Below, one piece after another: positions 52,509-61,395 of a stretch of 64,000 bases of DNA. The stretch covers positions 62,001 through 126,000 of the forward strand of contig NZ_JBGQOG010000009.1 in assembly GCF_052113705.1 (NCBI RefSeq), read 5' to 3'. The DNA is from JBGQOG01 sp052113705. GTDB lineage: Bacteria; Pseudomonadota; Alphaproteobacteria; Rhodobacterales; Rhodobacteraceae. Positions within the stretch are counted from its first letter, which is position 1. Every line of letters starts with the position of its first letter. Both the position numbers and the translations under genes were made by a program. The notes under the pieces were generated by a model. It was not told the DNA's origin and made no database searches. It was given only the letters and a program-made list of their open reading frames with translations.

Positions 52509-53825
52509 TTAGCGATGGTCACGTTTCAGCTTGCGCTCGAGGTACATCGAGTACCGCGACATGCTGAAACAGAAGATGAAGAAGATGGTGCCGGTGAAAA
52601 TGTAGGGCTCCCAGTAGATGCCCTTCCAGTTGAAGTCGGCGCGCACGATATCGGTGATGCCCTTCAGCGGATCGAACAGGCCGACAAACACGACCAGCGT
52701 GGTGTCCTTGAACATGCCGATAAAGGTCGACACGATGCCCGGGATCGAGATTTTCAGCGCCTGCGGCAGGATGATCAGGCGTTGCGCCTTCCAATATTCC
52801 AGCCCCAGCGCATCCGCCGCCTCATATTGGCCGCGCGGCAGGGCCGCCAGACCGCCCCGGATCACTTCGGCGATATAGGCCGAGGCGAACAGGGTCACGA
52901 GGATTTCCACCCGCAGGATGATGTCGAAATTGGTGCCCGGCGGCAGGAAGTAGTTCAGCAGCAAGGAGGCCACGAAGAGCAGCGTCACCAGCGGCACGCC
53001 GCGGATGAACTCGATGAAGCCCACCGAGAGCGCCTTGACCAGCAGCATGTCCGATTGCCGGCCGAGGGCGAGCATGATGCCCAGCGGCAGGGACAAGGCG
53101 ATACCGCCCACACCGAGCGTCACCGAGAGCAGGAAGCCCCCGAAGGCATCCGAAGGCACTTTCGTGATGGCGAGCGGAATGGTCTGCTCGAACAGCTCAT
53201 CGAGCGGGCCGGAGATGTAGCCCCAGAAGATCAGCGGCAGGATCACGGCAAGCAGCGCCGCCACCAGCGTGTTGCGCGGCTCCATCACCCGGTAAGCGAC
53301 GGCACCGATCACAAAGCCCAGTGCGATCATGATCTCGACCCAGGGGCTGCCGCCCCAGAGCAGCCAGATGGCCAGCAGGGGATAGACCACAGAAAAGGCC
53401 AGCAGTTTGCGCGGCACGAAGGAAAAGAGCACCGGCGCCAGCGCCACGAACAAGAGCGCGAAGGTCAGGACCGGGCGCCAGATCAGCTCCCAGGGGTAGA
53501 AGCCGAAGATGAACTGGCTCCAGCGTTCCTTCACCACCGCCCAGCAGGCCCCGGTCGCATCAGGTCCCCAGGTTTCCGTGATGATCTGCCGGCATTCCGA
53601 CAGCGACCCGGCATTCCAGACGCTGTGCAGGAACCACGGCGCAGCCTCGATCCCGAAATGCAGCACGATATAGAGGCCGATCAGCGTCATCAGCGTGTTG
53701 ATCGGCCCGGAGAACAGGTTCTCGCGCAGCCATTTCAGGGCACCCGCCTCGCTGGCAGGCGCCGGTTTTTGCGGCAACATTTCCCCGCGAACGAAGGCTG
53801 CGGAATGGGCATGCGTTCCACTCAT
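52509..53825 (-). CDS. bztC: Glutamate/aspartate ABC transporter permease
   Basis: A 438-residue permease with a hydrophilic N-terminal segment, several extra helices and a C-terminal permease core with the EAA-type loop EAADALGLEYWKAQRLIILPQA near residue 355 (EAADALGLEYWKAQRLIILP). The large N-terminal region is typical of BztC. It starts 10 bases before the bztD frame begins and lies 1 base after bztB. Confidence 0.95.
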   Translation of the reverse strand: MSGTHAHSAAFVRGEMLPQKPAPASEAGALKWLRENLFSGPINTLMTLIGLYIVLHFGIEAAPWFLHSVWNAGSLSECRQIITETWGPDATGACWAVVKERWSQFIFGFYPWELIWRPVLTFALLFVALAPVLFSFVPRKLLAFSVVYPLLAIWLLWGGSPWVEIMIALGFVIGAVAYRVMEPRNTLVAALLAVILPLIFWGYISGPLDELFEQTIPLAITKVPSDAFGGFLLSVTLGVGGIALSLPLGIMLALGRQSDMLLVKALSVGFIEFIRGVPLVTLLFVASLLLNYFLPPGTNFDIILRVEILVTLFASAYIAEVIRGGLAALPRGQYEAADALGLEYWKAQRLIILPQALKISIPGIVSTFIGMFKDTTLVVFVGLFDPLKGITDIVRADFNWKGIYWEPYIFTGTIFFIFCFSMSRYSMYLERKLKRDHR

Positions 53826-53826
53826 C

Positions 53827-55080
53827 TCAGCGCTCCTTCAGTTTGACGGAATTGTTGTAGATGTTCATCACACCCGAGATCGACAGGCTGATCGCCAGAT
53901 AGATGAGCATCATCAGCGAGATGCACTCCAGCTCGCGGCCGGTCTGGTTCAGCGTGATGCCACCCAAAGTGCCGCGCAGATCGAGATAACCGACCGCGAT
54001 CGCCAGCGAGGAGTTCTTGGTCAGGTTCAGGAATTGCGAGATCAGCGGCGGAATGATCACCCGCAGCGCCTGCGGCAGGATCACCAGTTTCATCGTGCGC
54101 GAGGGACGCAGTCCCAAGGCAAAGGCGGCCTCGGACTGGCCGCGCGACACGGCGAGAATGCCCGCCCGCACGATCTCCGCGATGAAAGCGCCGGTGTAGA
54201 GCGACAGCGCCAGCCACAGAACCACCAGCGAGTTGTTCACATTGACGCCACCGACGAAGTTGAAGCCCTTCAGCTCCGGCATCGTCAGCTCAAAACCCAG
54301 CACGATGGCGACGATGGTGATCGGCGCCACGATGAGCAGGATCGATTTCCACCAGGTGGTGGGGCGTTCGCCCGTGGCTTCCTGAACCTTTTTCGCATGC
54401 GCCAGAACGCGCGCGTTGATCCAGATGCCCGCGATCAGCGCGACAATCATCAGGGTCACATCCAGCGAGACCGGAATGCTGGCAATATTCACCGACCCCA
54501 GACCGCGCAGGAATTCAATCCCCGGAATTGCGGTGTAGCGGTTGGTGGGGGCGATCATGTCAAAGAACACCATCGACGCGGCCGCATTCTCGCCGCGATA
54601 GGCATTCGGTGCCGGCATCACCTCGGTGAAGAGCGCCAGAATGATCAGGATCCACAACAGCAACGGCACGTTGCGGAAGACCTCGACGTAGATCGTCATC
54701 AGCCGCGCCACCAGCCAGTTTTTCGACAGGCGCAGCACGCCGACGAAAACCCCGATGACCGTGGCGGCCACACAGCCCATCGCCGAGACCAGCAGCGTGT
54801 TCAGCAGCCCGACCAGGAGGGCGCGGCCATGCGTGCTGTCATTGGTGTAGGGGATCAGGGTCTGCCCGATGTCATAGCCCGAGCGGTTGCTCAGAAAGCC
54901 AAAGTTGAAATCCTTGCCCAGGGCATGCAGATTTCGGATGGTATTGTCGACGAGCCATGCTGCGCCGGCCATCGCCAGCAAGAGTACCACCACCTGGATC
55001 GTCGCCGATCGGTAGCGTGTATCGTACAGCAGCATACTCAGCCGAAACGATTGTTTCGGCACGTCTGGTGCGATTGTCAT
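53827..55080 (-). CDS. bztB: Glutamate/aspartate ABC transporter permease
   Basis: A 417-residue permease with an extended N-terminal half and the permease core near residues 200-410, where the EAA-type loop is SEAAFALGLRPSRTMKLVIL. It pairs with BztC as the transmembrane channel. A 150-base spacer with a strong hairpin separates it from bztA. Confidence 0.95.
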   Translation of the reverse strand: MTIAPDVPKQSFRLSMLLYDTRYRSATIQVVVLLLAMAGAAWLVDNTIRNLHALGKDFNFGFLSNRSGYDIGQTLIPYTNDSTHGRALLVGLLNTLLVSAMGCVAATVIGVFVGVLRLSKNWLVARLMTIYVEVFRNVPLLLWILIILALFTEVMPAPNAYRGENAAASMVFFDMIAPTNRYTAIPGIEFLRGLGSVNIASIPVSLDVTLMIVALIAGIWINARVLAHAKKVQEATGERPTTWWKSILLIVAPITIVAIVLGFELTMPELKGFNFVGGVNVNNSLVVLWLALSLYTGAFIAEIVRAGILAVSRGQSEAAFALGLRPSRTMKLVILPQALRVIIPPLISQFLNLTKNSSLAIAVGYLDLRGTLGGITLNQTGRELECISLMMLIYLAISLSISGVMNIYNNSVKLKER

Positions 55081-55182
55081 GTATCTATCCCCTGATCCGG
55101 AAAGACTGCGGGCCTATGGCCTCATGCGCGGGGTCTGATGCCCCTTGTCTTTTCGGAATTTCCCGGTCGGTCGGTACGAAAA

Positions 55183-55218
55183 GGGGGCGCGCAGGACCCT
55201 ATCGGTCCGCGCGCCCCC
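55183..55218 (-). terminator. Hairpin directly after bztA (attenuator-like)
   Basis: A long stem of GGGGGCGCGC/GCGCGCCCCC continued, after a one-base bulge, by GGACC/GGTCC (55183-55198 with 55204-55218). On the minus strand it is followed by TTTTCGT. It should reduce transcription into bztB and stabilise bztA mRNA. Confidence 0.8.
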
Positions 55219-55230
55219 CTTGATTTCAGA

Positions 55231-56253
55231 TCAACGGAACGGCGGCGTGTAGAGCAGGCCGCCTTGGGTCCATTGTGCGTTCAGGCCACGGGCCAGACCG
55301 ATCGGGGTGGATTCACCGATGGTCGCAGCGAAGATCTCGCCGTAGTTGCCCGAAGCGGCGATGGCGTTTTTCGCCCAGAGCTTGTCGAGGCCCATCATCG
55401 CGCCCAGTTCGTCGGTCGAGCCGAGCAGACGGCCGATTTCCGGGTTCTGGCCTTCGCCACCTTTGGCCAGCTCTTCGATATTGGCCGAGGTGATGCCGAG
55501 TTCTTCTGCGGCGATCAGCGCGTTCAGCGTCCAGCGGACGATGTCACCCCAGTTGTTGTCGCCATGGCGCACTGCCGGCCCCAGCGGCTCTTTCGAGATG
55601 ATTTCCGGCAGGATGATGTGGTTTTCCGGATCGGCAAAAGCCGCACGGGTGGCTGCCAGGCCCGAAGCGTCGGTGGTGTAGGCGTCGCAGGCGCCCGCCA
55701 GGTACTGCTGCTCGCCTTCCGCGTTGGTCTCGATCGCGATCGGCTGGTAGGTCATGTTGTTGGCTTTGAAGAAGTCAGCCAGGTTCAGCTCGGTCGTGGT
55801 GCCGGTCTGAATGCAGACGGTGGCGCCATCGAGTTCTTTGGCCGAGGACACGCCCAGATCTTTGCGCACCATGAAGCCCTGGCCGTCATAGTAGTTCACG
55901 CCCGCGAAATCGAGCTTGAGGTCGGTGTCGCGCGAATAGGTCCAAGTGGAGTTCCGTGCCAGCATGTCGATCTCGCCCGAGGACAGCGCGGTGAAGCGCG
56001 TCTGACCGGTGGTCGGCACATATTTCACTTTCGACGCGTCACCGAAAACGGCGGCGGCCACTGCCTTGCACAATGCAACGTCGAAGCCCGACCAGTTGCC
56101 ATTGGCATCCGGCGCGGCAAAGCCCACGAGGCCGGTGTTCACGCCGCAATTCAATTCGCCACGCGCTTTGACGTCCGACAGCGTATCTGCGGACGCAAAA
56201 CCAGCCACCAGACCGGCGACCGTCAGCGTGCCAAGAAATACGGATTTTTTCAT
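55231..56253 (-). CDS. bztA: Glutamate/aspartate ABC transporter substrate-binding protein
   Basis: A 340-residue periplasmic binding protein. The signal peptide (about residues 1-22, ending GFASADT) is followed by VKARGELNCGVNTGLVGFAAPDANGNWSGFDVALC in two stretches (RGELNCGVNTGLVGF and NWSGFDVALCKAVAAAV), the family hallmark for amino-acid binding proteins. A GGAAGAGG site precedes the ATG at 56253. It is the first gene of the operon; the promoter should lie in 56260-56450. The first bztABCD operon was described from R. capsulatus. Confidence 0.96.
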   Translation of the reverse strand: MKKSVFLGTLTVAGLVAGFASADTLSDVKARGELNCGVNTGLVGFAAPDANGNWSGFDVALCKAVAAAVFGDASKVKYVPTTGQTRFTALSSGEIDMLARNSTWTYSRDTDLKLDFAGVNYYDGQGFMVRKDLGVSSAKELDGATVCIQTGTTTELNLADFFKANNMTYQPIAIETNAEGEQQYLAGACDAYTTDASGLAATRAAFADPENHIILPEIISKEPLGPAVRHGDNNWGDIVRWTLNALIAAEELGITSANIEELAKGGEGQNPEIGRLLGSTDELGAMMGLDKLWAKNAIAASGNYGEIFAATIGESTPIGLARGLNAQWTQGGLLYTPPFR

Positions 56254-56454
56254 AGTTACCTCTTCCTGAGTTGCCGCCATTTTTCGGGCGGTTTTATCGG
56301 ACCCTGCGGTCCTGATGGTCTTCTTGGGGTTATCCCCCAGTAGGACGATAGTGGTCCAATTCGAAATGGCGCGTCAAGGTCGCTTCACGTCGCTTTTCGG
56401 AGCAGTTGCGGGGAATTCGGGCAATTGCCCGGCAAATGAGCAATTGCCGTAGGG

Positions 56455-57174
56455 TCAATTCTGCGGCTGGGCCAATTGCCAGAACCGGGCAGCCAGCAGC
56501 AATTCGGCACGCTTCAGCGCGGCCAGCTCATTGGCCTCATCATCTTGGCCCCATTGCTCAATCTGCCAATGCTCATCGATTCGGCTCAGCTCCCAGGCTT
56601 CCTCGGCCGACAGACGCCCCCGTGCAACCGCGAGGCCGATCACCAGAGAGCCGGTGATTCCCACGAGGTCGTAGAGCGCCGCCATTTCAAAGGGCGAGAG
56701 GTCGGACAATGCGGCGGCGAATGCCGCCGCCGCCGAATCGGGTTGTTGCACCGGCAGCACGCCCTGCGTCACCACCAGTTCCGCCGCCAGCGCCTCGGCC
56801 GCCCAGCCAAGCAGCGGGTCCCAGGCGGCGGCTTGCCGGGCGATCAGCTCGGCGGGCTGCGGCGCGCGGTAGCACAGAAGATCGGTGCCGCCATATTCCA
56901 CCACCATGCTGGCCACCTCGGCCTGCTGGATCGCGACCTTGTCGATGGCGGCATTGGCACCGCGCGTCACCGGCATGGTGGCCGGATTGACCTTGCCGGT
57001 CTGCGCATCCCATTCGGCGGCAATCGCTTCGGCCATCTGCCGCGTCGGCACCACCAAGGGCGCTTTTGCCGGGGTTTTCACCGGGCGGCCATCCAGGGTG
57101 ACGGTGAAACCGCCCTCGACTTCGCTGACATCTGCCGATGTCCAGAACCGCTTCACTGCCCAGGCGTTGCTCAT
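56455..57174 (-). CDS. ATP12-type F1-ATPase assembly chaperone
   Basis: A 239-residue protein of the ATP12 family, which in mitochondria and alphaproteobacteria assists assembly of the alpha subunit of F1-ATPase. The family N terminus VKRFWTSADVSEVEGGFTVTLDGRPVKTPAK (in parts: RFWTSADVSEVEGGFTVTLD and RPVKTPAK), ATMPVTRGANAAIDKV and TDLLCYRAPQPAELI are characteristic. The ATG at 57174 overlaps the upstream HAD stop (ATGA). It is the last gene of the rarA-crcB-rluC-HAD unit. Confidence 0.88.
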   Translation of the reverse strand: MSNAWAVKRFWTSADVSEVEGGFTVTLDGRPVKTPAKAPLVVPTRQMAEAIAAEWDAQTGKVNPATMPVTRGANAAIDKVAIQQAEVASMVVEYGGTDLLCYRAPQPAELIARQAAAWDPLLGWAAEALAAELVVTQGVLPVQQPDSAAAAFAAALSDLSPFEMAALYDLVGITGSLVIGLAVARGRLSAEEAWELSRIDEHWQIEQWGQDDEANELAALKRAELLLAARFWQLAQPQN

Positions 57175-57839
57175 GCCACACTCCACATCTCGTCCAGCGC
57201 GGCACCAAGCGCCGCGAAATCCGCCACCAGACAGCGCGCGCCTGCGGCCAGAAGCACCTCGGGCGCATGATAGCCCCAGCGCACGCCAATCGCCGCCACG
57301 CCCGCCGCCCGGGCCATTTCCATGTCAAAGCTGGTGTCGCCCAGCATGACCGCATCCGCCGCCGCAATGCCGGTCTCGGCCAGACAGGCCTCAATCATCG
57401 AGGGATGCGGTTTCGAGGGGTGATTGTCCGCCACCTGGCGGCTGACAAAGATCCCCTCCAACCCGTGATGGGCCAAAAGCGCATCAAGGCCGCGCTTTGA
57501 TTTGCCGGTGGCAATCGCCAACACCAGATCCTCGCGCGCGGCGAGGCCGCGGATGAAATCCTCGGCGCCGGGATAGAGCAGTGCAGGCTCCACCTTGCGC
57601 TGGCCCATATAGCTGGCCTTGTAGGCGGCGACGATGGCATCGCGGGTGGCCTCTGGCAGCGCCGGGGCCAGCTCGGCCACTGCCTGCGGCAGCGAGAGGC
57701 CGACGATGCCCCGCACCTGCGCCAGCGGTGGCGGCACCTGCCCGACGGCCTCAAAGCCGACGGACATCGCGTGGTGGATATGGCTCTGGCTGTCCGAGAT
57801 CGTCCCATCCACGTCAAAGATGACGAGGCGCAGGCTCAT
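57171..57839 (-). CDS. HAD family hydrolase (phosphoglycolate phosphatase-like)
   Basis: A 222-residue HAD phosphatase with nucleophile motif LVIFDVDGTISDSQ at about residues 5-18, motif II AIATGKSKRG, lysine in SKPHPSMI and LGDTSFDMEMARAAG near residue 170. It resembles the Gph or pyrophosphatase-like group, and it overlaps the pseudouridine synthase gene (ATGA) on one side and ATP12 on the other. Its substrate is not certain. Confidence 0.87.
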   Translation of the reverse strand: MSLRLVIFDVDGTISDSQSHIHHAMSVGFEAVGQVPPPLAQVRGIVGLSLPQAVAELAPALPEATRDAIVAAYKASYMGQRKVEPALLYPGAEDFIRGLAAREDLVLAIATGKSKRGLDALLAHHGLEGIFVSRQVADNHPSKPHPSMIEACLAETGIAAADAVMLGDTSFDMEMARAAGVAAIGVRWGYHAPEVLLAAGARCLVADFAALGAALDEMWSVA

Positions 57840-58903
57840 TTCTCATCCGCAAACGGATCGGCGGGCACGTCATTTTCCTGCCAGCCAAGCGTGTTCCAGG
57901 TGCGCAGCATATGCTCGGGCATCGGCGCGGTCAGCGTGATCATCTTCTTGGTGACCGGATGCTCGAAGGTGATCGAGCGGGCGTGCAGATGCAGCTTGCG
58001 GCTGATCTCGCCGCCGAGCTGCGCGCCCCAGCCATCGCCGAGGTTTTCCTGCCCCGAGCCGCCGTATTTGCCATCGCCGATGATCGGGTGACCATGTTCG
58101 GACATATGCGCGCGCAGCTGATGGGTGCGGCCGGTGATCGGCACCAGCGCCACCCAGCTGACCCGGCTGCCGAGCGCATCCATCACCGCGTAATCGGTGG
58201 TGGCGCGTTTGGCATTCGGGGTTTCATCCACCTTCGAGGGGTGAATGGCGATCATCTTTTCGCCCTCGCCACCGCCGCCGCGGCCCGGTGCCTTGACCAG
58301 ACCATAGCGGATGGTGCCCATGCGCGGATGCGGCACACCGGCCACCGCCGCCCAATAGATCTTGCGGGTGTTGCGGTGCCGGAACCCTTCCGAGAGCGCG
58401 CGCGCCACCCGGTCGGTCCGCGCCAGCAGCAGCACGCCCGAGGTGTCTTTGTCCAGCCGGTGCACCAGCTTGGGGCGCTCCTTATAGCCAAACTTAAGCG
58501 CTTCGGTCAGTCCGTCCACATGACGGTTGCCCTGGCCCGAGCCGCCCTGCGAGGGCAGGCCCGGCGGCTTGTTCAGCGCGATGATATGCTCGTCTTTCCA
58601 CAGCACCGCCGCCTGGATCATCTTTTCATCGGCGGGCAGGATGGTCGTGCGCGGCTCGCGCAAAGCGCGCGGGGCCACGACGTCACCGGCAGCCGCATCG
58701 GGCAGCGGCGGCACGCGGATTTCGGCCCCCGGCCCCACGCGGGTCGCGGCCTTGGCGCGGGCGCCATCCACCCGCACCTGTCCTGTGCGGCACATCTTTT
58801 CGATCATGCCTTGGTTCAGCTGCGCAAAGCGCCGCTTCAGCCAGCGGTCGAGGCGCTGTTCGCCCTCATCCACGCCGACGGTCAAAGTCTGTACGGCGCT
58901 CAT
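57836..58903 (-). CDS. RluC/RluD-type 23S rRNA pseudouridine synthase
   Basis: A 355-residue pseudouridine synthase. An N-terminal S4 domain (EGEQRLDRWLKRRFAQLNQGMIEKMCRTGQVRVDG in parts: RLDRWLKRRFAQLNQG) is followed by the catalytic segment LVHRLDKDTSGVLLLAR near residue 145, with the Asp in RLDKDTSG, and the C-terminal GRTHQLRAHM. RluC acts on positions 955, 2504 and 2580 and RluD on 1911, 1915 and 1917 in E. coli; the exact targets here are unknown. It overlaps both neighbours by 4 bases. Confidence 0.92.
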   Translation of the reverse strand: MSAVQTLTVGVDEGEQRLDRWLKRRFAQLNQGMIEKMCRTGQVRVDGARAKAATRVGPGAEIRVPPLPDAAAGDVVAPRALREPRTTILPADEKMIQAAVLWKDEHIIALNKPPGLPSQGGSGQGNRHVDGLTEALKFGYKERPKLVHRLDKDTSGVLLLARTDRVARALSEGFRHRNTRKIYWAAVAGVPHPRMGTIRYGLVKAPGRGGGGEGEKMIAIHPSKVDETPNAKRATTDYAVMDALGSRVSWVALVPITGRTHQLRAHMSEHGHPIIGDGKYGGSGQENLGDGWGAQLGGEISRKLHLHARSITFEHPVTKKMITLTAPMPEHMLRTWNTLGWQENDVPADPFADEK

Positions 58904-59292
58904 CCGAGGGCTCCCGTGTTCAGGACAGCGCGGGCCATAGCCATCCCCGCCATCAATGCCAACAGCGATGCCACCACCGAGGCCAGCACATAAAACGCGG
59001 CCAGCGTCAGCTGACCCCGCTCATAGATCGTGACCGCATCCAGCGAGAAGGCCGAAAACGTGGTGAAACCGCCCAGTATCCCTGTCATCAAAAAGGGCGC
59101 GAAACGCATGCCCCCCTTTTGCGCCAAAACCACCACCAGCGCCCCCATAAGGCAGGAGCCGAGAATGTTGACGATCATCGTGCCATAGGGAAAGCCACCG
59201 CCCAGCACGCGGCTGGCAGTGACATTCACGAGGTACCGGCCGCTGGCGCCCAAGGCGCCCCCGAGGGCCACAGAAAACAGGGTCTGGATCAT
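58900..59292 (-). CDS. crcB: Fluoride exporter CrcB (Fluc)
   Basis: A 130-residue membrane protein with four predicted helices that forms a fluoride channel. The motifs GGALGASGRYLVN near residue 12, GTMIVNILGSCLMG near residue 37 and GGFTTFSAFSLDAV near residue 74 are the usual Fluc signatures. The ATG at 59292 is used. It overlaps the pseudouridine synthase gene (ATGA). I see no fluoride riboswitch upstream; it lies 31 bases after rarA in an operon. Confidence 0.93.
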   Translation of the reverse strand: MIQTLFSVALGGALGASGRYLVNVTASRVLGGGFPYGTMIVNILGSCLMGALVVVLAQKGGMRFAPFLMTGILGGFTTFSAFSLDAVTIYERGQLTLAAFYVLASVVASLLALMAGMAMARAVLNTGALG

Positions 59293-59323
59293 CGGGCCTC
59301 TCTGGGTGCAAAGGCAGCGAAAG

Positions 59324-60637
59324 TCAACCGCCGCGCTTGTCGCGCAGCTTGGCAAACCAGTCGACACGCTTTTTCAGCTCGCGCTCAAAACCGCGCTCCA
59401 CCGGCTGATAGAGCACCGGGCGCTTCATCGTCTCGGGGAAGTAATTCTGTCCGGAAAAGCCATCCTCGGCGTCATGGTCATAGGCATAGCCCTCGCCATA
59501 GCCCTGCGCCGCCATCAGCTTGGTGGGGGCGTTGAGGATGTGTTTCGGCGGCGGCTCGGACCCGGTGCGGCGCGCCTCGGCCCGGGCGCCCTTGTAGGCG
59601 ACATAACCCGCGTTGGATTTCGGCGCGAGGGCCAGGTAGATCACCGTCTGCGCCAGCGCCAGTTCGCCCTCGGGCGAGCCGATCCGCTCATAGATCTCCC
59701 AGGCGTGCAGCGCATGGGTCTGCGCCTGCGGGTCGGCCAGACCGATGTCCTCCACCGCCATCCGCACGAAGCGCCGCGCGAGGTAGCGGGGATCTTCGCC
59801 CCCCTCCAGCATCCGCGCGAACCAGTAAAGCGCCGCGTCGGGGTCAGACCCGCGCACCGATTTGTGCAAAGCCGAAATCAGGTTGTAATGCTCATCGCCG
59901 GATTTGTCGTATTTCGCCGCGCGCCGCATCAGCCGGGTGGACAGCTGGTCGGTGTCGAGCTTGTCGGTCACCTTCCAGGCCAGCACCTGCTCGATCAGGT
60001 TCAGCAGCGCGCGGCCATCGCCATCAGCCATCTCCAAGAGCGCCTCGCGCGCCGGAGCCTTCAGCGGCAAGGGACGCGACACAGCCTGCTCGGCCCGCTG
60101 GGCCAGCCGCTCAAGATCGGCGAGGCTGAGGCGCTCCAGCACGATCACCTGCGCGCGGCTGAGCACAGCGGCGTTCAACTCAAAGCTCGGGTTCTCGGTG
60201 GTGGCACCGACGAGGAGGATGGTGCCATCCTCCATATGCGGCAGGAAACTGTCCTGCTGCGCCTTGTTGAAGCGGTGGATCTCATCGACGAACAACAGCG
60301 TCCCCCGCCCCTGCTGCGCGCGCAGCTTGGCCGCCTCAAAAACCTTGCGCAGTTCCGGCACGCCGGAGAAAATCGCCGAGATCTGCACGAAGGCCCGGTC
60401 AGAGGCATCCGCGAGCAACCGGGCGATCGTGGTCTTGCCCACCCCCGGCGGCCCCCAGAGGATCAGCGACGAGAGCGAGCCGGCGCCCAGCATCGCCCCC
60501 AGCGGCCCCTCGGGGCCCAACACATGCGCCTGCCCGATCACCTCCGACAGGGCAGCCGGACGGATCCGGTCGGCCAGAGGGCGCGGCGCTTCGGGCTTTG
60601 GCCCGTCGGAAGGGGGTGCATCAAAAAGATCAGCCAT
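59324..60637 (-). CDS. rarA: Replication-associated recombination protein RarA (MgsA)
   Basis: A 437-residue AAA+ ATPase that acts at stalled replication forks. The N-terminal RPLADRIRPAALSEVIGQAHVLG is followed by Walker A LILWGPPGVGKTTIARLLA near residue 57, Walker B LLFVDEIHRFNKAQQDSFLP near residue 110, and the tetramerisation/C-terminal region with SAFHKSVRGSDPDAALYWFARML-like SALHKSVRGSDPDAALYW. It is the first gene of the crcB-rluC-HAD-ATP12 unit. Confidence 0.93.
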   Translation of the reverse strand: MADLFDAPPSDGPKPEAPRPLADRIRPAALSEVIGQAHVLGPEGPLGAMLGAGSLSSLILWGPPGVGKTTIARLLADASDRAFVQISAIFSGVPELRKVFEAAKLRAQQGRGTLLFVDEIHRFNKAQQDSFLPHMEDGTILLVGATTENPSFELNAAVLSRAQVIVLERLSLADLERLAQRAEQAVSRPLPLKAPAREALLEMADGDGRALLNLIEQVLAWKVTDKLDTDQLSTRLMRRAAKYDKSGDEHYNLISALHKSVRGSDPDAALYWFARMLEGGEDPRYLARRFVRMAVEDIGLADPQAQTHALHAWEIYERIGSPEGELALAQTVIYLALAPKSNAGYVAYKGARAEARRTGSEPPPKHILNAPTKLMAAQGYGEGYAYDHDAEDGFSGQNYFPETMKRPVLYQPVERGFERELKKRVDWFAKLRDKRGG

Positions 60638-60698
60638 GCGCCCATGCTATCCCCCTGCCCCGGCGGGCGAAAGGTGGCACAGGCATCACATAAGAAAA

Positions 60699-60725
60699 GG
60701 GGGCGGGCCCCCACGGTCCGCCCCC
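60699..60725 (-). terminator. Terminator of luxI
   Basis: GGGGGCGG/CCGCCCCC (60699-60706 with 60718-60725) lies just after the luxI stop. On the minus strand it is followed by TTTTCTTA. Confidence 0.85.
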
Positions 60726-60750
60726 TATCATCGCATCAGATGCAGGTCTG

Positions 60751-61341
60751 TCAGTGCAGGTTGCCGCTGAAGTTCATCAAGACGACCTGATTGTCGACGC
60801 CATCAATGTTCATCACCGGACCCATCGCCGACATGTCGACGCCGACACGCCCCGCCCACCGCGGCCAGGTTGCCGCCAACAGGGTGACGCAATGCGTGGC
60901 CCCGAGGGCGCGGACGGAATCACCCAGCTGCGCGATCAGCTGCGTGTGCACCCGGCGACGGACCTGCGCGGGCACGTTATGCGCCACGAACAGCCGCGAG
61001 CTTTCCCAGATGTGATCCGCCTGCGGCGCCTCGTCATAGAGAAGATGCGCCGGGATCGTGTCGAGCAGGCCCCGCTGCGCATCGCGGATCATGTAGCTGT
61101 AGATGCCGCAACGGGTGGTGGTCGGCGTCAGACGGTTGCCCGCCAGCACATTGCCCTCATCGTCATGCACGACGACCCAGCGGCTGGCGGGCGTGTCGTA
61201 CTGGTCATATTCCATGCCGAGCGCTTCCGGCAGGTTCCACTTGTTGTGGACGATGAACAGCTCGCGCCGCGCGCGAAGCATGTTGGCGAAAAGCTCGCCG
61301 TGGTTGTGGATGTTTTCAAAGGAAAGTGTCGTGGTCTGCAT
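60751..61341 (-). CDS. Acyl-homoserine-lactone synthase (LuxI type)
   Basis: A 196-residue enzyme that makes an acylated homoserine lactone signal from S-adenosylmethionine and an acyl carrier. The invariant residues are present: Arg, Phe and Trp of RARRELFIVHNKW near residue 24, the two Asp of MEYDQYD near residue 45, Arg in GNRL and the Glu and Arg of IWESSRL near residue 115. The acyl chain length cannot be read. An AGGAG site precedes the ATG. It lies 54 bases downstream of luxR on the same strand, as in R. capsulatus gtaR-gtaI and R. sphaeroides cerR-cerI. Confidence 0.93.
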   Translation of the reverse strand: MQTTTLSFENIHNHGELFANMLRARRELFIVHNKWNLPEALGMEYDQYDTPASRWVVVHDDEGNVLAGNRLTPTTTRCGIYSYMIRDAQRGLLDTIPAHLLYDEAPQADHIWESSRLFVAHNVPAQVRRRVHTQLIAQLGDSVRALGATHCVTLLAATWPRWAGRVGVDMSAMGPVMNIDGVDNQVVLMNFSGNLH

Positions 61342-61395
61342 AATATGCTCCTGCAGGTTGGGGTTGAAACGAAACCGTGCGGGAGACAGGGGTGC

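Noticed and set aside
58900..59367. Fluoride riboswitch before crcB
   Set aside because: crcB is embedded in an operon with only 31 bases before it, too short for the riboswitch, and no matching motif is visible.
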